DNA of 5,725 nucleotides from Acidimicrobiales bacterium (GCA_030749275.1 JASMKJ010000175.1:1-5725); one strand, 5' to 3'; positions 1-5,725 are shown, counted from the first letter of the stretch. Made by a program: numbers and translations. Notes: generated from the letters alone by a model not told the origin.

Positions 1-385
1 CAACCCTGCCCTGAACCATCAATCGCTCTTCAACAGGTAAGGCTCCTTTCAAAGCCGCGTCGATAGCCCCCTTCGCTTCGTCCGCTTCAAATTCAGTCAA
101 ATAACCCAGATGCCCGACGTTGACACCAAGCACTGGGACACCGAAGCGGGCGACGCGTTCGAACGTTCGCAGCATCGTTCCATCGCCACCGATACTCACC
201 GCTAAGTCAAGTGAATCGGCAACTGTTTCTAGTGAACAACCCAGTTGTGGTCGGTCGATCGCTGAAGCTTCGATCTCACTCAACCGGACGGTGTTGTCCT
301 GTTTCACCAAATGGTCAGCTAACTCCCTAGCAAGTTCAAGAGAGTCCCCCCGCTCTAGGTGCAGCATTATCGAGATGACACTCAT
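1..385 (-). CDS. nadK: NAD kinase, N-terminal part (runs off the left edge)
   Basis: This gene phosphorylates NAD+ to NADP+ in the cytosol and is normally the only source of NADP. The first 128 residues are visible; the rest lies beyond the left edge. The diagnostic GGDGT motif is at residues 66-70 (context SIGGDGTMLRTFE), and the conserved NVGHLGYLTEFE block, part of the nucleotide-binding region, is at 89-100. The N-terminal segment MSVISIMLHLERGDSLELA has the usual beta-strand/helix opening of the family. The ATG at 383-385 is chosen because it overlaps the tlyA stop (ATGA, 382-385) and has AGGAG (397-401) 11 bases upstream. The overlap implies translational coupling to tlyA. In actinobacteria nadK usually sits between tlyA and recN, so recN is expected further left. 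The family is certain; the C-terminal half cannot be judged. Confidence 0.95.
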   Translation of the reverse strand, partial: MSVISIMLHLERGDSLELARELADHLVKQDNTVRLSEIEASAIDRPQLGCSLETVADSLDLAVSIGGDGTMLRTFERVARFGVPVLGVNVGHLGYLTEFEADEAKGAIDAALKGALPVEERLMVQGRV

Positions 386-1188
386 GACAAAGCCATCTCC
401 TGAGCCTCGTCTATAGCGTTGTCTATCGACTCACTGTTGACCAAGGAGTCGGCTCCGGGTCGGCAGTGAACGAAAAATTCCACATTCCCGTTAGCACCGC
501 GAAGCGGCGACACCATTACACCCATAACCCCAAATTTCGCTTTCAAAACACATTCCCTTACTTCTTCTAAAACTCGCTGCCAAACCTCGGGACTTCTGAT
601 GATGCCTTGACCCTTAGTCGCCTCCACGCGTCCTGCTTCAAATTGCGGCTTTACCAGCATAAGTAAGTCACCCCGGGGTTCACACAACGCCACGAGTCTC
701 TCAAAGACAACTTTCAGTGAGATGAATGAGAGGTCGACTACAACCAGATTCACCGGGCCCCCGATTTTGTCTATATCGAGATGTCTTATGTTGGTTCGTT
801 CGAAAACTTGGACACGGCTGTCTTGGCGTAATCCGTGATCCAGTTGCCCATGCCCGACATCGATCGCCAGGACTTGTGTCGCTCCCCGTTGAATGACGCA
901 ATCCGAGAAACCTCCGGTCGACGCGCCGACATCGGCGACTCGTTTGCCTCTTGCTTCGATACCGAACCGGGTCAATGCCGCGTCAAGCTTGTCGCCACCT
1001 CTTGACACGAACTTAGGTCCCGGGCCAGTCAAGACTATGGGCTCCGATGGAGTCACCAGACGGGCAGCTTTAGTTGCCACAGCCCCATTTACGAGTACCT
1101 GACCCGACTCAATTAGCTCTTGCGCTTGATTGCGGGTTGAAGCAAGTTCGCGTCGAATCATTTCTTTATCAAGTCGGCGCCGGCTCAT
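382..1188 (-). CDS. tlyA: TlyA family rRNA (cytidine-2'-O)-methyltransferase
   Basis: TlyA uses S-adenosylmethionine to methylate ribose 2'-OH groups of rRNA: C1409 of 16S and C1920 of 23S in E. coli numbering for the long (type II) form. In mycobacteria its loss gives capreomycin resistance; the name hemolysin is historical. The 268-residue product has an N-terminal S4 RNA-binding domain (about 1-55, with ELIESGQVLVNG at 24-35) and an FtsJ/RrmJ-type methyltransferase domain. The SAM-binding loop is DVGASTGGFSD (86-96). The catalytic tetrad appears complete as K67 (GGDKL), D152 (VVDLSFISL), K180 (LVKPQFEAG) and E237 (GNVEFF). Length equals the M. tuberculosis protein, and the basic N-terminal extension MSRRRLDKEMIRREL fits type II. 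The ATG at 1188 is supported by AAGGA (1197-1201) eight bases upstream. The stop overlaps nadK. The gene lies downstream of a HAD phosphatase, the actinobacterial order. Confidence 0.96.
   Translation of the reverse strand: MSRRRLDKEMIRRELASTRNQAQELIESGQVLVNGAVATKAARLVTPSEPIVLTGPGPKFVSRGGDKLDAALTRFGIEARGKRVADVGASTGGFSDCVIQRGATQVLAIDVGHGQLDHGLRQDSRVQVFERTNIRHLDIDKIGGPVNLVVVDLSFISLKVVFERLVALCEPRGDLLMLVKPQFEAGRVEATKGQGIIRSPEVWQRVLEEVRECVLKAKFGVMGVMVSPLRGANGNVEFFVHCRPGADSLVNSESIDNAIDEAQEMALS
397..401 (-). promoter_or_regulatory. Ribosome binding site of nadK inside tlyA
   Basis: The minus strand reads AGGAG here, 11 bases before the nadK ATG at 385 and inside the last codons of tlyA. The spacing is slightly long but usable. 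Together with the ATGA overlap it supports coupled translation of nadK. Confidence 0.5.
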
Positions 1189-1283
1189 CGCCGCTGTCCT
1201 TGGAACCCATACATCAGCATCCGCACATAAATTGAAGCTACCAGCACAGTCAGGTCAGTCGATGAGAGTTCACGACTCCAGTG
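1189..1283 (-). other. Spacer between the HAD phosphatase and tlyA, with a possible tiny ORF
   Basis: This 95-bp stretch has no clear terminator hairpin or promoter. On the minus strand the frame of the HAD gene stays open after its stop for 32 sense codons and ends at a TGA (1185-1187) that overlaps the tlyA start as ATGA. The longest start-to-stop reading inside it begins at a GTG (1245-1247) and would encode 20 residues, MLVASIYVRMLMYGFQGQRR; an internal ATG would give a shorter one. No Shine-Dalgarno precedes the GTG. M. tuberculosis has a small gene, Rv1693, at this place, but I see no basis for calling homology. It could be a coupling leader for tlyA or chance. Confidence 0.25.
1197..1201 (-). 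promoter_or_regulatory. Ribosome binding site of tlyA
   Basis: The minus strand reads AAGGA, eight bases before the ATG at 1188. This is the best-placed Shine-Dalgarno sequence in the window, and it supports the full-length type II start of TlyA rather than the ATG at codon 10. Confidence 0.7.
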
Positions 1284-2081
1284 TCAAGTGGACGATAAGA
1301 CCAACTCGACCATCGCTTCTAGGTTTTCGGCGATCAGATCTGGCTCGGGTGTACATAGGGGTACTTGTTCTGCAGAAGTGACTCCCGACAACACCAACCC
1401 GAAATCAAACTGCAACTCGGCGGCAAGTAAACCGTCAGTAGCGGGTAGGTCGCCGATCACGATGTTGCCGGGACTTCCGCGCTGTAGCCCCAATCTGTTG
1501 AGTGCAAGGTCAGCTATGGGCGCGTATGGCTTTCCGGCGATCACAGGCTCTGTCTTGCCTGCAACCGCTACTGCTGCAGTCAACGAACCATTGCCAGGTA
1601 GTAACCCATGTGGAGTCGGGTAGGTGGGGTCGTTGTTTGTTGAGATGAGCCTCGCCCCGTCAAGCAGAGCTCTCGCTGAAGTAGCTAGGCGATCGAAATT
1701 GAAGTCGCGATGGAATCCCACGATGACAGCGTCGACAGAGCCAGAGGGAAACTCCTTGTCTGCTGGATCAAGCGGTGTGGCCCCTCGATCTTTGACCGCT
1801 TCAACGACTCCTGCACCCCCGCACACAAGGACCCTTTCGCCGGGGTCAACCAAAGACGCCGCCGCCATTGCCGAGGTCAATACTCGTCCCGCTGCTTCTA
1901 TCCCGCACGCTTCGAGCTTCATCTCCGCCTGCCTGCGAGTTAACGCCGAAAAGTTCGTGACGAACAGAATGTCGTTATTCGCCAAGTCGAGTCGCTCTAT
2001 CGCGTTAGCTGAACCGGCGATCGGTTCGTCTGCCAACCAGACAACTCCGTCGAGATCAAGTATCCAGGCGATGCTGTTCAG
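1284..2081 (-). CDS. HAD class IIA (NagD-like) sugar/glycerol phosphate phosphatase
   Basis: This is a cytosolic, Mg2+-dependent phosphatase of small phosphate esters. All HAD motifs are visible when numbered from a CTG start at 2081 (265 residues). Motif I is DLDGVVW (9-15; nucleophile D9, acid/base D11). Motif II is FVTNFS (40-45; T42). The motif III lysine is K184 in AGKPYAPIADLAL. Motif IV is IGDLPATD (209-216; D211, D216), followed by LVLSGVTS, typical of the NagD/phosphoglycolate phosphatase branch with a C2 cap. Motif I would be lost from the TTG at 2034-2036, which is the first ATG, GTG or TTG in this frame, so the start must be upstream; the CTG overlapping the korB stop gives a normal N-terminus, MNSIAWILDLDG. 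The syntenic M. tuberculosis Rv1692 is a glycerol 3-phosphate phosphatase, but that protein is longer (about 350 residues as I recall). The substrate here is therefore open: glycerol phosphate, phosphoglycolate or another ester. Confidence 0.88.
   Translation of the reverse strand: MNSIAWILDLDGVVWLADEPIAGSANAIERLDLANNDILFVTNFSALTRRQAEMKLEACGIEAAGRVLTSAMAAASLVDPGERVLVCGGAGVVEAVKDRGATPLDPADKEFPSGSVDAVIVGFHRDFNFDRLATSARALLDGARLISTNNDPTYPTPHGLLPGNGSLTAAVAVAGKTEPVIAGKPYAPIADLALNRLGLQRGSPGNIVIGDLPATDGLLAAELQFDFGLVLSGVTSAEQVPLCTPEPDLIAENLEAMVELVLSST
2078..2081 (-). promoter_or_regulatory. CTGA stop/start overlap joining korB to the HAD gene
   Basis: The korB stop codon TGA (2078-2080) overlaps a CTG codon (2079-2081) in the HAD frame, in the geometry of the common ATGA coupling overlap but with C in place of A. 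The sequence before it (GCGGAACCTGGCAGGT) has no well-spaced Shine-Dalgarno sequence, so start by reinitiation of ribosomes ending korB is the simplest reading. This is inference from sequence geometry. Confidence 0.45.
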
Positions 2082-3091
2082 ACCTGCCAGGTTCCGCGGG
2101 AGCGCAGTAAGGATGCGAGATCTCCTGATCCTTGGTTGTCATGAGCCATAGCAAGCTGTGATGTCGAGGAGGTGGCGTACTCAATTCGTTCGACGGCTCG
2201 GAATACCCCAATCGGAGTGGGTTCGAAGGGTCCTCTTGATAGGCGGCTCAGCATGAAAGCGGTTGATGGGTCGGCTTTTCGTTCGTCATGGACGAGCAGC
2301 GCCTCTACGCCTACATCGGCAACCGACACGACCTTGGCGGCGCCGTTGTCCACTACCACACCAAATTCGCCGTCAGCACCGAACCTGATCGGTTGACCTT
2401 GTTCGAGGGAAATCAGGTTCCCATCTCGATTCTGCTTCTTAGTGATGCCTTCCCATGCTCCATCGTTGAACACATTGCAATTCTGGAAAACTTCGACAAT
2501 TGACGCTCCTTTGTGTGCGTGGGCGCGTCGGAACATCTCCATCATGTGGTGACGATCCATGTCGTGGGTGCGGGCCACAAATGCCGCTTCAGCTCCTAGT
2601 GCTACCGACATGGGATTAAACGGTGCATCCAAAGAGCCCATTGGTGAGCTCTTGGTAACTTTGCCCACTTCACTGGTAGGCGAGAATTGCCCTTTTGTGA
2701 GGCCGTAAATCATGTTGTTGAAAAGAAGGATGTTGATATTGACGTTTCTTCGCAACGCGTGAATCAGGTGGTTGCCGCCAATGGACATCATGTCGCCGTC
2801 ACCGCCGATAACCCAGATGTCTAGGTCCGGTCTCGCCATAGCAAGTCCGGTCGCTATGGCGGGCGCTCTGCCGTGGATTCCGTGCATACCGTATGTGTTC
2901 ATGTAATACGGAAAGCGTGCCGCGCATCCAATACCGGAAATGAACACGGTGTTCTCTCTGTCGACCTCTAACTCAGGCATGAGCATCCGCATCGCGGTCA
3001 GAATCGAATAGTCGCCGCAACCCGGGCACCAGCGGACTTCTTGGTCGGTTGCCCAGTCTCCTGGTTCTGTGCGGGGGGAAATATCAGTCAT
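2078..3091 (-). CDS. korB: 2-oxoacid:ferredoxin oxidoreductase beta subunit
   Basis: This is the thiamine diphosphate and [4Fe-4S]-binding subunit of an enzyme that oxidatively decarboxylates a 2-oxoacid, probably 2-oxoglutarate, to its acyl-CoA and passes electrons to ferredoxin. It pairs with KorA encoded just upstream. With the ATG at 3091 the protein has 337 residues. WCPGCGDYSI lies at 21-30. Cysteines C22, C25, C56 and C205 match the four-cysteine cluster-ligand pattern of two-subunit enzymes. The ThDP/Mg motif starts with GDGD (97-100) and closes with NN (125-126; context ILLFNNMIYGLTKGQ). HGIHGRAPAIATGLA (70-84) is also typical. The C-terminus LLRSRGTWQV resembles actinobacterial KorB ends, so the stop looks genuine. 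An upstream ATG at 3148 would overlap korA by 38 bases and add 19 untypical residues; I prefer 3091, which follows korA by 19 bp. Substrate is inferred from similarity to mycobacterial KorB. Confidence 0.93.
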   Translation of the reverse strand: MTDISPRTEPGDWATDQEVRWCPGCGDYSILTAMRMLMPELEVDRENTVFISGIGCAARFPYYMNTYGMHGIHGRAPAIATGLAMARPDLDIWVIGGDGDMMSIGGNHLIHALRRNVNINILLFNNMIYGLTKGQFSPTSEVGKVTKSSPMGSLDAPFNPMSVALGAEAAFVARTHDMDRHHMMEMFRRAHAHKGASIVEVFQNCNVFNDGAWEGITKKQNRDGNLISLEQGQPIRFGADGEFGVVVDNGAAKVVSVADVGVEALLVHDERKADPSTAFMLSRLSRGPFEPTPIGVFRAVERIEYATSSTSQLAMAHDNQGSGDLASLLRSRGTWQV

Positions 3092-3110
3092 ATTTATCGA
3101 CCTGTCGTCC

Positions 3111-4982
3111 TCAAGAAGCTTCCATAGCTTGAAGAGCCGCGGACTCAATCTCTGCAGTTGTGAACGGCACGCCGTTCATTTTGTTTACCGGTCTGACATC
3201 GAGCAAGTACTTTGCTCTCACTAAGTTCACAAGTTGTCCATCGTTCATCTCCGGGCATATCACCTTGTCGAAGGTCGACAACACATCTCCCAGGTTTTTC
3301 GGGAGGGGGTTCAGGTGGGTCAGGTGAACATGAGCGACTTTTTTGCCGTTCTTTTGTAGGCGCTCAACCGCTGCATCGATGGCCCCCCAGGTTGATCCCC
3401 AGCCCAACATGCAGAAGGTGGCATCGACGTCGCCGGCGACTTCGACGTCGGGCACGTCGATGGCCTCAATTTTCGCTGCACGAAGATTGACCATCTTTTG
3501 GTGGTTTTCCGGGTCGTAGCTGATGTTGCCTGAGCCGTCCTCTTTTTCAATTCCGCCTATGCGGTGCATCAGATCAGGGGTTCCGGGAATAGCCCATGGA
3601 CGGGCCAGTGTTTCGGGGTCTCGTAAATAGGGCAAGAAGATTCCCTCGCCATCTTCGTTCGTCCCATTGAACCCGGTGTGAAAATCGACGCCGATGTCTG
3701 GCAAGGAGTCCACGTCAGGCAGCAGCCAGGGCTCTGAGCTAGTAGCTAGGTACCCATCGCTTAGCAGCATGACCGGTGTTCGGTAACGAAGGGCGATGCG
3801 GCAGGCCTCTATCGCCGCGTCAAAACAGTCCGCTGGGCTTTTCGGGGCGACGATAGGCATCGGCGACTCAGAGTGACGTCCATACATAGCCATCATCAGG
3901 TCGGCTTGCTCTGGCTTAGTTGGCAAACCCGTGGATGGGCCGCCTCGTTGTATATCGATCACAACCAGAGGCAATTCGAGGCTGACCGCTAACCCGAGGG
4001 ATTCCCCCTTGAGAGCAACACCGGGACCAGAGGTAGTTGTGAATGACAACGCTCCCCCAAAAGCCGCGCCTACAGCGGATGCTGCTGCTGCTATCTCATC
4101 TTCAGCTTGGAAGGTTCGCACCCCGAAGTTCTTGAGGGCAGAGAGGTCGTGGAGGATGTCGGAGGCCGGTGTTATCGGATAAGAACCAAGAAAGACAGGT
4201 AAACGAGCTAACTGACCTGCGGCAACGCATCCCCATGCAAGCGCCGTGTTGCCATTGACATTTGTGTATTCCCCTGAGGGCAGTGATGCGGGTTTTATCT
4301 CGTAGTGGGACTCGAACAGCTCGGCTGTTTCTCCGAAGTTGTATCCGGCGTGAAATGCTGCTTCGTTCGCCTTGATGACGAGTTCTTTACCGCGGAATTT
4401 GGTGTTGATGAATTCCATGGTTGGTTCCACAGGACGCGTGTACATCCAAGAGATCAGACCCAATGCGAAGAAATTCTTTGACCTCTCGGCATCTCGGGGT
4501 TTCACACCATGTTCAGCGACAGCATCTCTGGTGATTTGACTCATCGGGACCGGGTAGATCCTGTAGCCCTCTAACGAGCCGTCATCTAGGGGATTGCTTT
4601 CGTAGCCCGCCTTCTCAAGGTTGCGTTCGTTGAAGGCATCGGTGTTGATGATGATGGCTCCGCCTTGGACGACATTGTGGAGTTGTGCTTTAAGCGCCGC
4701 CGGGTTCATGGCGACCAGTACGGTCGGAGCATCACCTGGAGTTGTAATAGCGAAGTCAGAAATGCGCACTTGGAAAGCTGATACTCCAGCCAGTGTTCCT
4801 TGGGGAGCACGGATTTCCGCAGGGAATTCGGGCAGTGTCGCCAAGTCGTTACCCAAAGCCGCGGAGATGCTGGTGAACTGGTCACCGGTCAACTGCATGC
4901 CGTCACCGGAGTCGCCGGCGAATCGGATGATGACTTCATCTAGTTCTTGAAGCGGAAGTTCTCGAGGTGCTGTATCGGTCAC
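3111..4982 (-). CDS. korA: 2-oxoacid:ferredoxin oxidoreductase alpha subunit (gamma-alpha fusion)
   Basis: This is the larger subunit of the KorAB enzyme, cytosolic and CoA-dependent. The 623 residues combine an N-terminal gamma domain (about 15-215, with FAGDSGDGMQLTG at 21-33 and EIRAPQGTLAGVS at 56-68) and an alpha domain. The alpha domain carries the substrate/ThDP-side motif YPITPASDIL (268-277), FQAEDEIAAAASAVGAAFGGA, TSGPG (317-321) and QRGGPSTGLPTK (345-356). A C-terminal transketolase-like domain follows, with GWGSTWGAID near 528-537 and HLNPLPKN near 556-563. No ferredoxin-like CxxCxxC domain is present, so an external ferredoxin is needed. Length and block order match mycobacterial KorA. 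The start is GTG (4980-4982), with GGAGG just upstream; the first in-frame ATG is at codon 29, inside the gamma motif, and is excluded. 2-oxoglutarate is the likeliest substrate, but pyruvate or branched-chain 2-oxoacids cannot be ruled out from sequence. Confidence 0.94.
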   Translation of the reverse strand: MTDTAPRELPLQELDEVIIRFAGDSGDGMQLTGDQFTSISAALGNDLATLPEFPAEIRAPQGTLAGVSAFQVRISDFAITTPGDAPTVLVAMNPAALKAQLHNVVQGGAIIINTDAFNERNLEKAGYESNPLDDGSLEGYRIYPVPMSQITRDAVAEHGVKPRDAERSKNFFALGLISWMYTRPVEPTMEFINTKFRGKELVIKANEAAFHAGYNFGETAELFESHYEIKPASLPSGEYTNVNGNTALAWGCVAAGQLARLPVFLGSYPITPASDILHDLSALKNFGVRTFQAEDEIAAAASAVGAAFGGALSFTTTSGPGVALKGESLGLAVSLELPLVVIDIQRGGPSTGLPTKPEQADLMMAMYGRHSESPMPIVAPKSPADCFDAAIEACRIALRYRTPVMLLSDGYLATSSEPWLLPDVDSLPDIGVDFHTGFNGTNEDGEGIFLPYLRDPETLARPWAIPGTPDLMHRIGGIEKEDGSGNISYDPENHQKMVNLRAAKIEAIDVPDVEVAGDVDATFCMLGWGSTWGAIDAAVERLQKNGKKVAHVHLTHLNPLPKNLGDVLSTFDKVICPEMNDGQLVNLVRAKYLLDVRPVNKMNGVPFTTAEIESAALQAMEAS

Positions 4983-4986
4983 AGAC

Positions 4987-4991
4987 CCTCC
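4987..4991 (-). promoter_or_regulatory. Ribosome binding site of korA
   Basis: The minus strand reads GGAGG within CGGGAGGGTCTGTG. It lies four bases before the GTG start, slightly close but a strong match. It decides the start of korA in favour of the GTG, since no ATG is available before the first conserved motif. Confidence 0.65.
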
Positions 4992-5020
4992 CGGGGGATG
5001 GTGGTCGTCCGACCCCGAAG

Positions 5021-5026
5021 AATATA
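5021..5026 (-). promoter_or_regulatory. Possible -10 element upstream of korA
   Basis: The minus strand reads TATATT, a good -10 hexamer, placed so that a transcript would begin roughly 30 bases before the korA start. No convincing -35 sits at the right distance (AGTGAG at an 18-bp spacing is weak), which is common for actinobacterial promoters but leaves the call uncertain. Confidence 0.25.
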
Positions 5027-5077
5027 CGCGCGGAGAGGCAAATACTCACTTAATGTCACGGAGTTCATTCTGGCAAC

Positions 5078-5725
5078 TTACGCGACGGTGATTGATTCGT
5101 TTAGATAGACGTCTTGAATCGCGTTAAGTAACTCGACTCCGTCTTCCATGGGACGTTGGAAAGCCTTGCGTCCAGATATTAACCCGAGGCCGCCTGCCCT
5201 CTTATTGACCACCGCAGTCGTGACTGCCTCAGCCAAATCGGTTGACCCAGAACTCGCCCCGCCACTGTTGATTAGCCCTACTCTGCCCATGTAGCAGTTC
5301 GCTACCTGCCAGCGACACAGGTCTATCGGATGATCTGATGTCAACTTGTCGTAGACATCTGGGTGCGTCTTACCGAACCCTGAAATCAGGGTAAAAGCTC
5401 CGTTGTTCTCGGGGAGCTTCTGTTTGATGATGTCGGCTTCAATGGTGACGCCAATATGGTTCGCTTGCCCCGTTGCATCGGCCGCTACGTGGTTGTCCTG
5501 GTCATCGGTGTCAATTGAGCTGTTGCGCAAGTAGCACCACAACACCGTGAACATTCCCAGTTGGTGGGCCTTTTCGAATGCTTCGGCGGTCTCCTGAATT
5601 TGGCGTCCGCTTTCATCGCTGCCGAAATAGATCGTGGCTCCGACCCCGGCTGCGCCGAGGTCATATGCCTGTTCCACAGAACCAAACATGATTTGGTCGT
5701 ACGTTGCTGGGTAGGTCAGTAATTC
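5078..5725 (-). CDS. fbaB: Class I fructose-bisphosphate aldolase, DhnA/FbaB type, C-terminal part
   Basis: This enzyme reversibly cleaves fructose 1,6-bisphosphate into glyceraldehyde 3-phosphate and dihydroxyacetone phosphate through a Schiff base, with no metal, in glycolysis and gluconeogenesis. The frame is open to the right edge, so about 215 residues are present and roughly the first 135 are missing, judged against the 350-residue E. coli FbaB. The ATG at 5687-5689 is internal: the codons before it ([12 protein letters not shown]) continue the FbaB alignment. Counting from that methionine, diagnostic blocks are [24 protein letters not shown] (1-24), VLWCYLRNS (49-57), ADIIKQK (85-91, holding the likely Schiff-base lysine), [22 protein letters not shown] (131-152, phosphate-binding turn) and [12 protein letters not shown] (166-177). 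Resemblance to E. coli FbaB is close along the whole visible length. The gene precedes korA in the same direction; whether they are co-transcribed is uncertain. Confidence 0.95.
   Translation of the reverse strand, partial: ELLTYPATYDQIMFGSVEQAYDLGAAGVGATIYFGSDESGRQIQETAEAFEKAHQLGMFTVLWCYLRNSSIDTDDQDNHVAADATGQANHIGVTIEADIIKQKLPENNGAFTLISGFGKTHPDVYDKLTSDHPIDLCRWQVANCYMGRVGLINSGGASSGSTDLAEAVTTAVVNKRAGGLGLISGRKAFQRPMEDGVELLNAIQDVYLNESITVA

Larger units (their letters stand above)
4983..5077 (-). other. Intergenic region between fbaB and korA
   Basis: This 95-bp gap is one of the two largest non-coding stretches in the window and the likeliest place for a korA promoter. I see no strong terminator hairpin with a T-run after fbaB, so read-through from fbaB remains possible. 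A partly symmetric element, TGACATTAAGTGA on the minus strand (5045-5057), is too imperfect to call an operator. Confidence 0.4.

Noticed and set aside
21..33. KorA gamma-domain motif GDSGDG (residues 23-28 of KorA; gene at 3111-4982) as a mutated GxGGQG motif
   Set aside because: The mycobacterial KorA that I recall has the same FAGDSGDGMQLTG sequence, so this is the normal subfamily form. The start and end given are KorA residue numbers, not window bases.
120..416. A 98-codon plus-strand open frame opposite nadK and the tlyA end
   Set aside because: The minus strand carries the clear NAD kinase motifs GGDGT and NVGHLGYL; the plus-strand product is Ser/Arg-rich and featureless.
2036..2081. 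KorB-HAD fusion by frameshift as an explanation for the missing HAD start
   Set aside because: KorB ends in LLRSRGTWQV, which looks like a natural KorB C-terminus, and there is no slippery run at the junction. Separate genes with coupled translation are simpler.
1624..2151. A 175-codon open frame on the plus strand opposite the HAD gene and the korB end
   Set aside because: Its translation is rich in Ser, Arg, Pro and Ala with no recognisable motif, and the minus strand here encodes a protein with all HAD motifs. It is an antisense shadow.
3092..3148. Longer korB start at 3148
   Set aside because: It would add 19 residues unlike known KorB N-termini and overlap korA by 38 bases; the ATG at 3091 gives the usual short lead to the WCPGCG motif.
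4621..4950. A 109-codon plus-strand open frame opposite the korA 5' region
   Set aside because: It lies entirely over the conserved gamma domain of korA and its low-complexity product has no family signature.
5045..5057. Partly palindromic TGACATTAAGTGA (minus strand) as an operator upstream of korA
   Set aside because: The arms mismatch at several positions and there is no second copy in the window, so chance is the better explanation.

Overview
All six genes supported here lie on the minus strand and are read from right to left. In order of transcription they are: the 3' part of a class I fructose-bisphosphate aldolase (fbaB), korA and korB (a two-subunit 2-oxoacid:ferredoxin oxidoreductase), a HAD class IIA phosphatase, tlyA (rRNA 2'-O-methyltransferase), and the 5' part of an NAD kinase gene (nadK). 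There is no RNA gene, mobile element, CRISPR array or long repeat.

The window most resembles an actinobacterial chromosome. HAD phosphatase - tlyA - NAD kinase is the order I recall from Mycobacterium tuberculosis (Rv1692 - Rv1693 - tlyA - ppnK, followed by recN). KorA/KorB have the fused gamma-alpha plus beta layout of mycobacterial KorAB. Base composition looks moderate by eye, lower than in streptomycetes or mycobacteria, so an uncultured or environmental actinobacterium (for example an acidimicrobial lineage) is plausible. That placement is inference.

Layout: positions 5078-5725 hold the end of fbaB. A 95-bp gap (4983-5077) with a possible weak promoter leads to korA (3111-4982, GTG start). 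korB (2078-3091) follows after 19 bp. The HAD phosphatase begins at the korB stop and, by my reading, starts at a CTG codon inside a CTGA overlap (2081). A 95-bp spacer (1189-1283) with a short open frame separates it from tlyA (382-1188), which overlaps nadK (starting at 385) by ATGA. The spacing suggests one transcript from korA to nadK, possibly including fbaB.

The genes join central carbon metabolism (aldolase; CoA- and ferredoxin-dependent oxidative decarboxylation of 2-oxoglutarate or a similar acid; a small phosphate-ester phosphatase) to housekeeping functions (ribosome methylation, NADP supply). I see no defence, toxin or clearly new system. The most unusual point is the start of the phosphatase gene: no ATG, GTG or TTG in its frame can yield a protein that keeps the catalytic motif I.
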